This document shows positions 1 to 7,774 of a DNA stretch of 57,761 nt, piece after piece (the stretch's first letter is position 1; every line of letters starts with the position of its first letter). The notes beneath the pieces were generated by a model. That model had not been told where the DNA came from. It did not search any database and worked only from the letters and a program-made list of their open reading frames with translations. This DNA comes from Asaia bogorensis (GTDB taxonomy: Bacteria; Pseudomonadota; Alphaproteobacteria; Acetobacterales; Acetobacteraceae), in contig CAMBRC010000014.1 in the NCBI GenBank assembly GCA_945869965.1, positions 1 through 57,761 of the forward strand, in the 5' to 3' direction. The position numbers and the translations under genes are program-made.

Positions 1-1
1 C

Positions 2-127
2 ATCATGGCAAGGGCACGCAGTTTCGCCCTCAACATCTTGCGGAAAAATCACGTAACGAATGTCGCGAAGGCACTCTGGAACGGCGCGCTCAGCCTCGAT
101 CACATCTTGGCATACAAGGAAATCTAA
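2..127 (+). mobile_element. C-terminal tail of a probable IS transposase
   Basis: An open frame enters from the left edge and encodes 41 residues before a TAA stop. The peptide contains FALNILRKN and VTNVAKALW and ends LAYKEI. From memory this resembles the last helices of DDE transposases of the ISAs1 type, but the catalytic domain lies outside the window. Just downstream, GTTGAACAACCCTG at about 132-145 could be an IS terminal inverted repeat. The coding frame is visible; the transposase identity is a weak inference. Confidence 0.4.
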
Positions 128-174
128 TCAGCGTTGAACAACCCTGGCAACCCACCGATGTTGGCGCCAAAAGG

Positions 175-1125
175 ATGAAAACGATCAGGATAAATGACAC
201 CCCCGAATCTAAGGAGAAACTAAAACATCATCCCGTTAACCGGCCAATCGTTCTTCGCAATAGAACATGTGCGTATTGCATATCTCCATTTTCTCAACAG
301 TCGCGTCCTACAAAAGAGCACGTGATTGGGCGCCGCTTCGTTCCATTAGGAACGCTTAACGGCCAGTGGAATTTAATACTAAACGTTTGCAGAACCTGCA
401 ACGGCGAGAAAGCCGACCTCGAAAATGATATTTCTGTTATCACTATGCTTCCGGACGCTTCCGGAAAATTTGCAGTCAACGACGACCGCCTTCAGGCGGA
501 GGTCGCTCGAAAATCAAAGAAGTCAATTAGTCGTTTGACGCGAAGACCCGTGATGGATAGTCACGAATCCCTTAAAATTAAGACATCAATGGGACCGTTC
601 AATCTAAATTTTGACATGGTCGCCCCAGCACAAATAGACGCCACGCGTGCACTCAGGCTTGCTAGGTTTCACTTTCAAGGATTTTTTTATTTAATTTCTT
701 ATGTTTCTCAGATTGAGTCTGGCCATTTTGCTCCAGGAGTCTTCCACGGCGTGTTCGATGCACGCCGAGCAGACTGGGGCGCGCCAGAGATGCGATGGTT
801 CATGGACATCACAAAGAGCTGGCACCCTCGTGTTAATGCCGTTGCAGCAGATGGATTCTTCAAAATCGTAATTCGGCGTCAATCAGAGACAGCCCCTGTC
901 TGGAGTTGGGCAGTTGAGTGGAACCAATCTATGCGTGTTGTAGGCTTTGCTGGCGACGACGGTGCCATTGCGACGCTCGTCGAACAGGCACCATATGGAC
1001 GAGTCCATGTTGTTCACGAGACACCAACTGAGTCGCTTAAATTCCGCGGGGAGGTGGCTTTGCCGGAAGGGGATGACTGTCTTTTCATCCGGACAGAAAA
1101 AGCTCTGAGCAATAGTCAGAATTAG
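175..1125 (+). CDS. HNH-like zinc-binding protein, function unknown
   Basis: This encodes 316 residues. Near the N-terminus is a CxxC pair (C32, C35), then an E-H pair in KEHVIGRRF (E48, H49), and then a second CxxC followed by N (C72, C75, N76). That order is typical of HNH/McrA-type nuclease folds with a structural zinc. The rest of the protein matches nothing I recognise. The start is preceded directly by AAAAGG. The gene is clearly more AT-rich than its neighbours and follows a probable IS end, so it was probably acquired by transfer. A nuclease role is inferred from the motif only. Confidence 0.7.
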   Translation: MKTIRINDTPESKEKLKHHPVNRPIVLRNRTCAYCISPFSQQSRPTKEHVIGRRFVPLGTLNGQWNLILNVCRTCNGEKADLENDISVITMLPDASGKFAVNDDRLQAEVARKSKKSISRLTRRPVMDSHESLKIKTSMGPFNLNFDMVAPAQIDATRALRLARFHFQGFFYLISYVSQIESGHFAPGVFHGVFDARRADWGAPEMRWFMDITKSWHPRVNAVAADGFFKIVIRRQSETAPVWSWAVEWNQSMRVVGFAGDDGAIATLVEQAPYGRVHVVHETPTESLKFRGEVALPEGDDCLFIRTEKALSNSQN

Positions 1126-1255
1126 AAAGGGCTTAGAGACAAGAAAACCTGCGGTTGATTGAATCCGATTAATTTCGTAAATAAAACAACAAGGTCCAGA
1201 ACACGGCATCCAACGTTGCAGGTCGAAGAGAATTTAGACCTAAATAAATGCTATT

Positions 1256-1293
1256 GAATGAAAGTTTTTTGGTTCTTTTTTTCAAAAAAGAAC
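1256..1293. repeat. Composite palindromic repeat, single arm (copy 1)
   Basis: GAATGAAAGTTTTTTG is followed by the 22-nt palindrome at 1272-1293 (10-bp arms GTTCTTTTTT/AAAAAAGAAC, 2-nt centre). It lies between the converging HNH and dehydrogenase genes. Only one half of the composite element is present; no partner arm is visible upstream. The remaining gap bases 1126-1255 and 1294-1366 show nothing else I can identify. Confidence 0.85.
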
Positions 1294-1366
1294 GCGCTTG
1301 CTTTGGCTTTTGTAGGTAGCGTCCCCCTCCGGCTCCCCCCGTAAAGCACGGGAGGAGGGAAAAAAA

Positions 1367-2290
1367 CTAACGGCCGTCGCGGGTGAGGATGGCGCGGAGT
1401 TCGGCGGGGTTGGCGGCGATGTCGGTGCCGGCGCGTTCGTTTTGCAGGGCCATGGGGATGCGGGAGTCGAGCGCGCCCCAGCCGCGGTTGAGGGCTTCGG
1501 TCATTTCGGCGTGGACGGTGGCGGCGAGTTTCATGGGGACGTTGAGTTCGCGGGCGAGGTCGGTGGCCAGGGTGACGTCTTTGTGGGCGAGTTTCAAGGC
1601 GAAGGCGGGGGGGTCGTAGGTGGCGGGGAGGAATTGGTCGGCGAGGCGGTCGAAGGTTCTTTGGCGGCCGAGGGCGCCTTGGCGGACGGCTTCGAAGAGG
1701 GTGAGGGGGTCTACGCCGGCCTTGACGCCGAGGGTGAAGACTTCGGCGAGGGCGATGTTGATGGCGTATCCGGCCATGTTGTGGACGAGTTTGGCGACCG
1801 AGGCGGCGCCGATGGGGCCGATGTAGCGGGCCTGGTCGCCGATGGCGTCCAGGATGGGGCGGTGTTGGTTGAAGACGGCTTCTTCGCCGCCGACCCAGAT
1901 GGCGAGTTTGCCGGATTCGGCGCCTTTGGGGCCGCCGCTGACGGGGGCATCTAGGAAGTGGACGCCTTTGGTTGCGTATTCGGCTTGGAGGCGGCGGACG
2001 AGGGTTGGGGAATTGGTCGAGAGGTCGAAGAGGGCGGCGCCGGGGGTCAGCGCGGGGAGGATTTCGGTGGCGATGGGTTCGACCTGGGCGGGGCCGGGGA
2101 GCGAGGTGAAGACGAGTTCGGCGCCCTTCGCCGCGGTTGCCGCGTCGGGGGCCCAGGTGGCGCCGGCGGCTAGGTGGCGGGCGGCTGCCTGGGCGTTTAG
2201 GTCGTGGACGGTGAGGGTGTGGCCGGCGCGCTGGAGGTGGGTGGCCATGTGGGCGCCCATGGTGCCTAGGCCGATGAAGGCGATGCGCAT
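1367..2290 (-). CDS. NAD(P)-dependent beta-hydroxyacid dehydrogenase (3-hydroxyisobutyrate dehydrogenase family)
   Basis: This encodes 307 residues, the usual family length. The Rossmann motif GLGTMG is at residues 7-12. The substrate-binding segment DAPVSGG is near 114-120, and the catalytic lysine is K167 in VAKLVHNM. The family reversibly oxidises short beta-hydroxyacids such as 3-hydroxyisobutyrate or tartronate semialdehyde with NAD(P). The exact substrate cannot be read from the sequence. AAAGG lies about 11 nt before the ATG. Repeat copies flank both ends, so it is probably a single-gene transcript. Confidence 0.88.
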   Translation of the reverse strand: MRIAFIGLGTMGAHMATHLQRAGHTLTVHDLNAQAAARHLAAGATWAPDAATAAKGAELVFTSLPGPAQVEPIATEILPALTPGAALFDLSTNSPTLVRRLQAEYATKGVHFLDAPVSGGPKGAESGKLAIWVGGEEAVFNQHRPILDAIGDQARYIGPIGAASVAKLVHNMAGYAINIALAEVFTLGVKAGVDPLTLFEAVRQGALGRQRTFDRLADQFLPATYDPPAFALKLAHKDVTLATDLARELNVPMKLAATVHAEMTEALNRGWGALDSRIPMALQNERAGTDIAANPAELRAILTRDGR

Positions 2291-2322
2291 GGGGGATGGG
2301 CCTTTCGGGGGGAGGAAGGATT

Positions 2323-2484
2323 CTTCTTTTTGTGAACAAAAAGAAGCAAAAAAACTTTATTTGTTTGCTTGTATTTGTCGCAATGGGCGGGCCTGTCCCC
2401 CCTGCGGCTCCCTCCGTGAATGAGGGGGGGAGAGAAGTAAGTAAGTGGATGAAAGTTTTTTGGTTCTTTTTTTCAAAAAAGAAC
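2323..2484. repeat. Composite palindromic repeat (copy 2)
   Basis: The left palindrome at 2323-2346 (CTTCTTTTTGT/ACAAAAAGAAG arms) runs into CAAAAAAACTTTAT. About 85 bp later the inverted arm GGATGAAAGTTTTTTG runs into the right palindrome at 2463-2484. The right end is 4 bp from the ferredoxin stop codon. The core includes a GC-rich segment around 2395-2430. This is one of the longer copies. Confidence 0.85.
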
Positions 2485-2488
2485 GCGC

Positions 2489-2791
2489 TTACTTACGGCC
2501 GCGGCCGAGCCAGGTGAGGGTGACGTCGGATTTGGGTTGGGCGCGGCAGGCGAGGATGCGGCCGGCTTTGGCGTGTTCCGGGGAGAGGGAGGCGTCGCTG
2601 CGGGCGAGCATGGTGACTTTGCCGGAGTCGAGCTGGGAGACGCAGGAGGCGCAATTGCCGCTGGCGCAGGCGTAGGGGTAGTCGATGCCGGCGGACAGCG
2701 CGGCTTGGAGGATGGTTTGGGTGGGCAGGCAGTCGATGATCTGGCCGGTGTTGGCGATGGTGATGCGGCGGGGGGTGGGTTTGCGGGTCAT
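2489..2791 (-). CDS. 2Fe-2S ferredoxin (plant/[CxxxxCxxC] type)
   Basis: This encodes 100 residues forming one ferredoxin domain. The cluster ligands are C42, C47 and C50 in ACASGNCASC plus C82. It is a soluble one-electron carrier, probably feeding an oxygenase or reductase. It starts 9 bp after the stop of the upstream cupin gene, so the two are probably co-transcribed. No oxygenase component sits beside it, so its partner is unknown. The composite repeat that follows the stop by 4 bp probably terminates the transcript. Confidence 0.92.
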   Translation of the reverse strand: MTRKPTPRRITIANTGQIIDCLPTQTILQAALSAGIDYPYACASGNCASCVSQLDSGKVTMLARSDASLSPEHAKAGRILACRAQPKSDVTLTWLGRGRK

Positions 2792-2800
2792 GGGGGGTGC

Positions 2801-3388
2801 CTATGCCGGGACCGCGTGGCGGCGGGAGCGGGTGGTGCGGACGGCTTTGAATTCGGGGTGGTAGAAGGCGACGGTTGGGAAGCGGGCGAGGGCGTAGCCG
2901 TAGAGGGCCAGGCCGATGGCGGGTTCGGTGCCGACGACTTCGGTGCTGTGGATGTCGTGGTCGGACATGGCCATGCCGGTGCCGGGTTCGACGATGACTT
3001 CGCCGGTCTTGATGACTTCGGCGCGGCCGGGGACGGAGGCATCGTCGGTGCGGCGGTAGAAGACGTGGCGTTCGGCGCCGGAGATGGCGGCGTTGACGCA
3101 CCAGATGCCGTGGTCGTGGGGGGCGGCCTCCTTGCCGGGGAGGTTGATGGTCAGGTAGAGGCCGAGACCGTCATTGTCCTCGACGATGAGGGGGTGAGAG
3201 CGGCCCTGGGCGACGGGCATTTCGAAGTCCTCGGGGGGGAAGAGGCCGGGCTTCTTGGCCAGGGCGACGAGTTTCAGTTTGATGGCGTGCAGCGCCGTGG
3301 GGGTGTTGCCGTGCTGGGCGGTAATGGCGTGGACCTGTTCGAGGAGGGCAGCGCAGGCGCGGGTACGGCGGGCGGCGGCGGGCGTCAT
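2801..3388 (-). CDS. Cysteine dioxygenase-like cupin protein
   Basis: This encodes 195 residues with a double-stranded beta-helix fold. Metal-ligand candidates are H91 and H93 in PHDHGIW and H147 in DHDIHS. This spacing fits the cysteine dioxygenase/thiol dioxygenase superfamily, whose members use non-haem iron and O2 on small thiols. Substrate specificity cannot be read here. It is the first gene of a two-gene unit with the ferredoxin, which hints that electrons may be needed, although classical thiol dioxygenases need none. The start is supported by GGAG upstream of the ATG. Confidence 0.8.
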   Translation of the reverse strand: MTPAAARRTRACAALLEQVHAITAQHGNTPTALHAIKLKLVALAKKPGLFPPEDFEMPVAQGRSHPLIVEDNDGLGLYLTINLPGKEAAPHDHGIWCVNAAISGAERHVFYRRTDDASVPGRAEVIKTGEVIVEPGTGMAMSDHDIHSTEVVGTEPAIGLALYGYALARFPTVAFYHPEFKAVRTTRSRRHAVPA

Positions 3389-3466
3389 AGCGGGGCTCCT
3401 TGGCTCTGGGCGGGGGAGAGATTGGCGAGGTGGTCGGGCGATCGCAAGATGTAGCGCAGGAAGGGT

Positions 3467-3582
3467 GTTCTTTTTTGGAAAAAAGAACCAAAAAACTTTT
3501 GTCCATTGGCCCGGGTGCCAGCCGGGGAAGACCGGTGCAAATGGATAAAGTTTTTTTGCTTCTTTTTGTTCACAAAAAGAAG
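3467..3582. repeat. Composite palindromic repeat (copy 3)
   Basis: The left palindrome is 3467-3488, then CAAAAAACTTTTGTCCATT, then a GC-rich core with imperfect pairing (ATTGGCCCGGG against CCGGTGCAAAT), then AATGGATAAAGTTTTTTTG, then the right palindrome at 3559-3582. It ends 1 bp before the crotonase stop codon. Confidence 0.9.
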
Positions 3583-3583
3583 A

Positions 3584-4396
3584 CTACTTCCCCCTGAAGA
3601 TTGGCTTGCGCTTTTCCATGAAGGCGGTGCGGCCCTCGATGTAATCCTCTGAGGCGAAGCATTCGGCGACTAGGCGGTCGGCTTCGGCGAGGTTGGCGTT
3701 GGGGGAGAGGGTGAGGAGTTCGGCGACGGTGCGCTTGATGGCGCGCATGGTCATGGGGGCGTTTTCGGCGATGGTGGCGCAGTATGCGCGGACGTAGGAT
3801 TCGAGGTCGGCGTCTGGGGTGACGCGGTTGGCCAGGCCCATCTCCTTGGCTTCGGCCGCGGTGAAGTGGCGGGCGGTGTAGAAGATTTCCTTGGTGTGGC
3901 TGGGGCCGACGAGGTCCATGAGGCGTTTGACGCCGGAGGGGCCGTAGCCCAGGCCGAGGCGGGTGGCGGGGACGCCGAATTTTGCCGACTCGCTGGCGAT
4001 GCGCATGTCGCAGCAGACCGCCAGGCCGACGCCGCCGCCGATGCAGTAGCCGTGGATCATCGCGATGGTGGGCTTGGGGGAGACAGCGATGCGGCGGCTG
4101 GCTTCGTCGGAGATGGCGTCGTACTTGGCGACGGTTTCGGGGGAGGAGCGGAGTTCGTTGAACTGGCTGATGTCGGCGCCGGCGACGAAGGCTTTGTCCC
4201 CTGCCCCGTTGAGGACGATGACGCGGATGGCTGGGTTGGCTTCGAAGGCGTCGAAGGCGAGCGGGATGGCTTCCCACATTTCCTGGCTCATGGCGTTGCG
4301 GCGGGCGGGGTTGTTGAAGGTGATCCAGCCGATGGCGCCCTCGATGCGGGCGATGACGCGGTCGGTGGGCAGGGTGATGTCGATGGCAGCGTCCAT
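3584..4396 (-). CDS. Enoyl-CoA hydratase/isomerase (crotonase) family protein
   Basis: This encodes about 270 residues. The ATG at 4396 is chosen because AGAGGA lies 8 nt upstream; an alternative ATG at 4429 would add 11 residues and overlap the previous stop. The oxyanion-hole segments AFVAGADISQF and GYCIGGGVGLA are present. The two glutamates of classical enoyl-CoA hydratase are absent: GGGxELA is GGGVGLA here and FGxPE is FGVPA. The protein is therefore a crotonase-fold acyl-CoA enzyme but probably not a straightforward hydratase. The VOC gene directly upstream is probably co-transcribed. Confidence 0.88.
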   Translation of the reverse strand: MDAAIDITLPTDRVIARIEGAIGWITFNNPARRNAMSQEMWEAIPLAFDAFEANPAIRVIVLNGAGDKAFVAGADISQFNELRSSPETVAKYDAISDEASRRIAVSPKPTIAMIHGYCIGGGVGLAVCCDMRIASESAKFGVPATRLGLGYGPSGVKRLMDLVGPSHTKEIFYTARHFTAAEAKEMGLANRVTPDADLESYVRAYCATIAENAPMTMRAIKRTVAELLTLSPNANLAEADRLVAECFASEDYIEGRTAFMEKRKPIFRGK

Positions 4397-4429
4397 GGCG
4401 GGGGTCCTCTGGTGGATGGCGGGCGGCAT

Positions 4430-4834
4430 TCAGGCGTCGTGGGCGCTCTCGGCGGGGTCCGCGCAGAACAGCGCGAGCTTGTTGCCGACGGGATCGCGGA
4501 GGTAGCCGACGAAGAAATGCGCGCTGTACTGGGCGCGCAGGCCGGGGGCGCCCTCGTCGGTGCCGCCAGCGGCGAGGCCGGCGGCGTGGAGGCTTCGTAC
4601 CAATGCGCGCGTCGGTACCTGGAAGGATGCCATGGAGCCGTTGCCGACGGTGGCTTGCGCGCCATCGAAGGGCTTGGTGACGTAGATGGTGCCGGCGCCG
4701 CTGGGCAGGGCCGGGGCAAATTCTATGCCGGTGGGGAATTCGTTCATGGTGTAGCCGAGCGGGACGAGGATCGCGGCGTAGAACCGGGCCGAGCGCTGCA
4801 GGTCGTTGGCGCCGATCGTGATGTAGTTCAGCAT
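4430..4834 (-). CDS. VOC (glyoxalase/bleomycin-resistance) family protein
   Basis: This encodes 134 residues. It begins MLNYITIGANDLQRSARFY, the usual first strand and helix of a VOC module, and ends with the strand containing YLRDPVGNKLALFC. VOC proteins use paired beta-alpha-beta-beta-beta modules to bind a metal and a small substrate as lyases, dioxygenases or resistance proteins. Which activity applies is not visible. Its stop is adjacent to the crotonase 5' region, which suggests one transcript. It diverges from the P1 peptidase gene across about 127 bp. Confidence 0.82.
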   Translation of the reverse strand: MLNYITIGANDLQRSARFYAAILVPLGYTMNEFPTGIEFAPALPSGAGTIYVTKPFDGAQATVGNGSMASFQVPTRALVRSLHAAGLAAGGTDEGAPGLRAQYSAHFFVGYLRDPVGNKLALFCADPAESAHDA

Positions 4835-4961
4835 TGGACCTCTCCCTTATCCGGTGACCCTAGCCATTGTGCCTGCTCCTGAAAAGCGCGCCGAGGGTGC
4901 TGGCCAGCGTGCGGGCATTGGGGGAAGATCGGGCAGGTTCGGCATGGCGGAGGCAATCGGG

Positions 4962-6017
4962 ATGGCGCGGGCGCGGCTTCGGGACTTGGGGATTTCGACG
5001 GGGATGCTGCCGACGGGGCGGTGGAATGCGATCACCGATGTGGCCGGCGTGAAGGTGGGGGTGGCGACGCTGGTTGCCGATGGGCCGCATGTGGTGCGGA
5101 CGGGGGTGACGGCGATCTGGCCGCGGGGGGAGGAGATCTGGCAGGAGTATTGCTTCGCCGGGACGAGCAGCTTCAACGGCAATGGCGAGATGACGGGGTT
5201 GCCGTGGATCGCCGAGCAGGGGCTGTTGGGGGCGCCGATCTGTATCACCAATACCTGGTCAGTGGGGATTGTGCGGGATGCGATCAGTGCGGCGGCGTTG
5301 AAGGCGGGGGCGACGCAGAACTTTCATCTGCCGGTGGCGGCGGAGACGTATGACGGGTGGTTGTCGGAGAGCGAGCGGTTTCCGGTGACGATGGATCTCG
5401 CCATTGCGGCGATCGAGGCGGCGCAGAGCGGGCCGGTGCCGGAAGGGAATGTCGGCGGCGGGACCGGGATGATCTGCCATGAGTTCAAGGGAGGGACGGG
5501 GACGGCTTCGCGGGTGGTTGACGGGTGGACGGTGGGGGCGCTGGTGCAGAGCAACTATGGCGCGCGGGAGATGTTCCGGGTCGATGGGGTGCCGGTCGGG
5601 CGGATGATCGGGGCGGATGTGGTGCCGTCGCATAGAACGGTTCCGCGCGAGGCGGGGAGCATTATCGTGGTGCTGGCCACCGATGCGCCGCTGTTGCCGA
5701 TCCAGTGCCAGCGGCTGGCGCGGCGGGCGACGACGGGGCTCGCGTGGGTGGGGGGGATCGGGTCGAACGGGTCGGGGGATATCTTTATTGCGTTCTCGAC
5801 CGGCAACCGGGTGCGGCAGGGCGATCCGGTGAGCGATGTAAAAATGTTGGCGCCTGAGGCGATGACGAACCTGTTCCTGGCGGCGGCGGAGGCGACGGAA
5901 GAGGCGATCCTGAATGCGATGTGCGCGGCGGAGACGATGGTCGGGCGCGAGGGGCGGGTGATCCACGCGTTGCCGCATGATCTGCTGGTGAAGGCGATGA
6001 AGGGGTATCGGACGTAA
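4962..6017 (+). CDS. P1 family peptidase (DmpA-type N-terminal nucleophile aminopeptidase)
   Basis: This encodes 351 residues from the ATG at 4962, chosen because GGAGG lies 8 nt before it; in-frame starts at 4854 and 4944 have weaker support. Family landmarks are NAITDVAGVKVG near the N-terminus, GNVGGGTGM, and the Gly-Ser junction in EAGSIIVVLATDAPLLP. DmpA-type proteins autocleave at such a junction to free the nucleophilic serine. They remove N-terminal D- or L-residues or act on beta-peptides and amides. A GC-rich repeat lies just downstream. Confidence 0.86.
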   Translation: MARARLRDLGISTGMLPTGRWNAITDVAGVKVGVATLVADGPHVVRTGVTAIWPRGEEIWQEYCFAGTSSFNGNGEMTGLPWIAEQGLLGAPICITNTWSVGIVRDAISAAALKAGATQNFHLPVAAETYDGWLSESERFPVTMDLAIAAIEAAQSGPVPEGNVGGGTGMICHEFKGGTGTASRVVDGWTVGALVQSNYGAREMFRVDGVPVGRMIGADVVPSHRTVPREAGSIIVVLATDAPLLPIQCQRLARRATTGLAWVGGIGSNGSGDIFIAFSTGNRVRQGDPVSDVKMLAPEAMTNLFLAAAEATEEAILNAMCAAETMVGREGRVIHALPHDLLVKAMKGYRT

Positions 6018-6023
6018 GGCCAT

Positions 6024-6141
6024 GGGCATTGCCCCTGGACCCCAGCAGGGGTCCGAGCCCCCTGCACCCTCATCCATGAAGCGCCTTCGGAAAGGCGGGT
6101 CTGGGGCAGTCGGCCCCAGCGGGTCCAGGGCAGAGCCCTGG
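6024..6141. repeat. GC-rich intergenic inverted repeat (family 2, copy a)
   Basis: GGGCATTGCCCCTGGACCC at 6024-6042 is the inverse of GGGTCCAGGGCAGAGCCC at 6121-6138. The intervening 78 bp contain CATCCATGAAGCGCCTTCGG, which recurs near 20155. The element separates the converging P1 peptidase and cupin genes and may terminate both transcripts. Confidence 0.75.
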
Positions 6142-6158
6142 CCTTGCGTCCGCTGGCC

Positions 6159-6530
6159 CTAAGGCGCCTCGATCAGTTTGGTTTCGAACTCGGCCGGCGA
6201 GGTAATTTCGAGGATTTCGATGTCGTCGCTGTGGCGGATTTCGCGGTGCTTGACGCGGGGGGGTTGCAGGACGGAGCTGCCGGCTTCGAGGCGGACGAAG
6301 CCGGCGTCTTCGTATTCGAACTCGACCCAGCCTTTGAGGATGTAGACGAACTGGAAGTCGAGTTCGTGCAGGTGCCATTGCGGTTGGGCGTGGGTGTCGG
6401 GGATGGCGCGGATGACGTGGGCGCCGAAGCGGCCTTCGGTGCCCTGGGGGATGCCGAGGTGACGGTACTCGAAGAAGGCGCGCAGGCCGCGTTCGAAGCT
6501 GGCGTCTTTCGCGTGGGTAACAGTGGTCAT
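6159..6530 (-). CDS. Small cupin-domain protein
   Basis: This encodes 123 residues forming a single cupin barrel. The first histidine cluster is in WHLHELDFQFVYILKG and the second conserved segment is PPRVKHREIRHSDD. Small single-domain cupins of this kind bind a metal and may be isomerases, dioxygenases or ligand-binding proteins. No substrate can be assigned. Its ATG is preceded by GGATCC/AAGGATCC. Repeat copy 4 separates it from the VOC gene upstream. Confidence 0.82.
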   Translation of the reverse strand: MTTVTHAKDASFERGLRAFFEYRHLGIPQGTEGRFGAHVIRAIPDTHAQPQWHLHELDFQFVYILKGWVEFEYEDAGFVRLEAGSSVLQPPRVKHREIRHSDDIEILEITSPAEFETKLIEAP

Positions 6531-6557
6531 GGGGAGGATCCTTTAGGAAGGAAGATT

Positions 6558-6653
6558 CTTCTTTTTCTGAAGAAAAAGAAGCAAAAAGACTTTATCCATT
6601 TAGAATCGACAAAAATGGAAAAAAGTTTTTTGGTTCTTTTTTCAAAAAAGAAC
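6558..6653. repeat. Composite palindromic repeat (copy 4)
   Basis: The left palindrome is 6558-6581 with the variant centre CTGAAG, then CAAAAAGACTTTATCCATTT, a short core, AAATGGAAAAAAGTTTTTTG, and the right palindrome ending at 6653. CCATTT and AAATGG pair across the core. The end lies 7 bp before the stop of the VOC gene. Confidence 0.88.
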
Positions 6654-6660
6654 TGCTTTC

Positions 6661-7038
6661 TTACACGGGGTCGCGCTGCAGCAGCTCGATCGAGACATCC
6701 TCGGGGCCGGTGAGGAAGGCGATGCGCAGGCCGGGGCGCAGGTTGGTGGCGTCCATGGTGAAGACGGCGCCCTTGGATTTGAGCTCGGCGATGGCGGCGT
6801 CGAGGTCGGTGACGCGCAGGCCGAAATGGTCGAGGCCGAGATGGGGGTGGGCGGGTGCCGTTCCGCCTTTGGCGGGGGCGATGAAGATGTCCATGCCGCC
6901 GAGTTTCACATCGACGCGGGGGGCGCCGGCCACGGTTGAGCGGATGACTTCGGCGCCGAACATGCGGCCGAACCAGTCGGCGGTGGCGTCGGGGTTGGGG
7001 CTGCGCAGATGGATATGTTCGAAGGCGTAGGCGGTCAT
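6661..7038 (-). CDS. VOC (glyoxalase) family protein
   Basis: This encodes 125 residues with two VOC modules. The first includes FEHIHLRSPNPDATADWF and the second LGLDHFGLRVTDLDAA. The metal-ligand candidates are the histidines that open each module and a C-terminal glutamate in VSIELLQRD. That pattern matches glyoxalase-like dioxygenases and lyases. The substrate is unknown. It appears to be a single gene; the region upstream holds the end of the PEP-CTERM gene. Confidence 0.85.
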   Translation of the reverse strand: MTAYAFEHIHLRSPNPDATADWFGRMFGAEVIRSTVAGAPRVDVKLGGMDIFIAPAKGGTAPAHPHLGLDHFGLRVTDLDAAIAELKSKGAVFTMDATNLRPGLRIAFLTGPEDVSIELLQRDPV

Positions 7039-7093
7039 GGATCGCTCCCGGGGTTGGCTTTGCCGGGAGGATACAGGAGGGCTGCGGCCGCGG

Positions 7094-7723
7094 CTATCGG
7101 CGGCGGAGGGTCAGGCCGAGCAGGGCGATCGCAAAGAGGGCGGCGCTGGCGGGTTCCGGGGCTTCGGTGATGGCGTCGAAGGCGAAGGCGCCGGTGCGGC
7201 CGCAACCGGGGACGCCGCTGACATCGTTGAAGCCGGGCTGGGCGTCGGGACAGCCGAAGGCGGTGGTGAAGGCGGCCTCGCCGGGGCGGGTGAAGCCGTC
7301 GGCCAGGGTTGGGCCGAGGGCTTCGTTGTCGAATTGCAGCATGGCGATGGTGTAGTCGCCGGCGGCGAGGTTGAGGCGGAGGAAGCTGTCGAAGGTGGCG
7401 CCGGTGATGGCGTCGGCGGGGACGTCGGCGCCGCCGTCGTCGTTCTGGGCCAGCAGGACGCCACCGAGGTCGAACAGGGCGAGAACGGGATCGAAGCCGC
7501 CGCGCGGGATGGCCTGGCCGGCGCCGTTGGTGCCGCCGGCGTAGCTGTAGGAGACCAAAGTGAGGCGGGTTGCGGCATCGAGGTGGAGCGGGAACAGGCG
7601 GAAGTCGTCGTCCTGGAGGAATGTGCCGGTGTAGGAGGTGATGATCGGGGTGGCGCTGGCTTGGGCGCTGGACAGCGCCAAGGCGGCGAGGGCGATGCCG
7701 AGAGTCCGGTATATTGCGAACAC
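7094..7723 (-). CDS. PEP-CTERM-anchored secreted protein (DVUA0089-like)
   Basis: This encodes 209 residues, starting at GTG (7723) with GGAA 7 nt upstream. It has a signal peptide ending about ASA in SSAQASATP. The body is a beta-rich domain containing FDPVLALFDLGG and LLAQNDDGG, as in the DVUA0089 family. The C-terminus is a PEP-CTERM signal: EAPEPASAALF, a hydrophobic stretch and terminal RRR. Such proteins are sorted by an exosortase to the outer surface and often accompany exopolysaccharide. No exosortase gene is in the window. It follows the bead-repeat protein by 51 bp. Confidence 0.85.
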   Translation of the reverse strand: MFAIYRTLGIALAALALSSAQASATPIITSYTGTFLQDDDFRLFPLHLDAATRLTLVSYSYAGGTNGAGQAIPRGGFDPVLALFDLGGVLLAQNDDGGADVPADAITGATFDSFLRLNLAAGDYTIAMLQFDNEALGPTLADGFTRPGEAAFTTAFGCPDAQPGFNDVSGVPGCGRTGAFAFDAITEAPEPASAALFAIALLGLTLRRR

Positions 7724-7774
7724 GATTTAATTCCAGATGGTCGGGCGGGACGTGATGGCCCCGCCCGCGCGGGT

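Noticed and set aside
1272-1293. The outer AT-rich palindrome alone as a standard intrinsic terminator
   Set aside because: The stem is almost only A-U and no T-tract follows it. A terminator reading works only with the inner GC-rich core and its flanking T-tracts.
2296-2517. Small ORFs rich in FCFFLFTKRR, SFLVLFFKKE or FCEQKEAKKL text
   Set aside because: These are translations of the composite palindromic repeats, recurring in many copies and frames. None has a Shine-Dalgarno sequence of its own.
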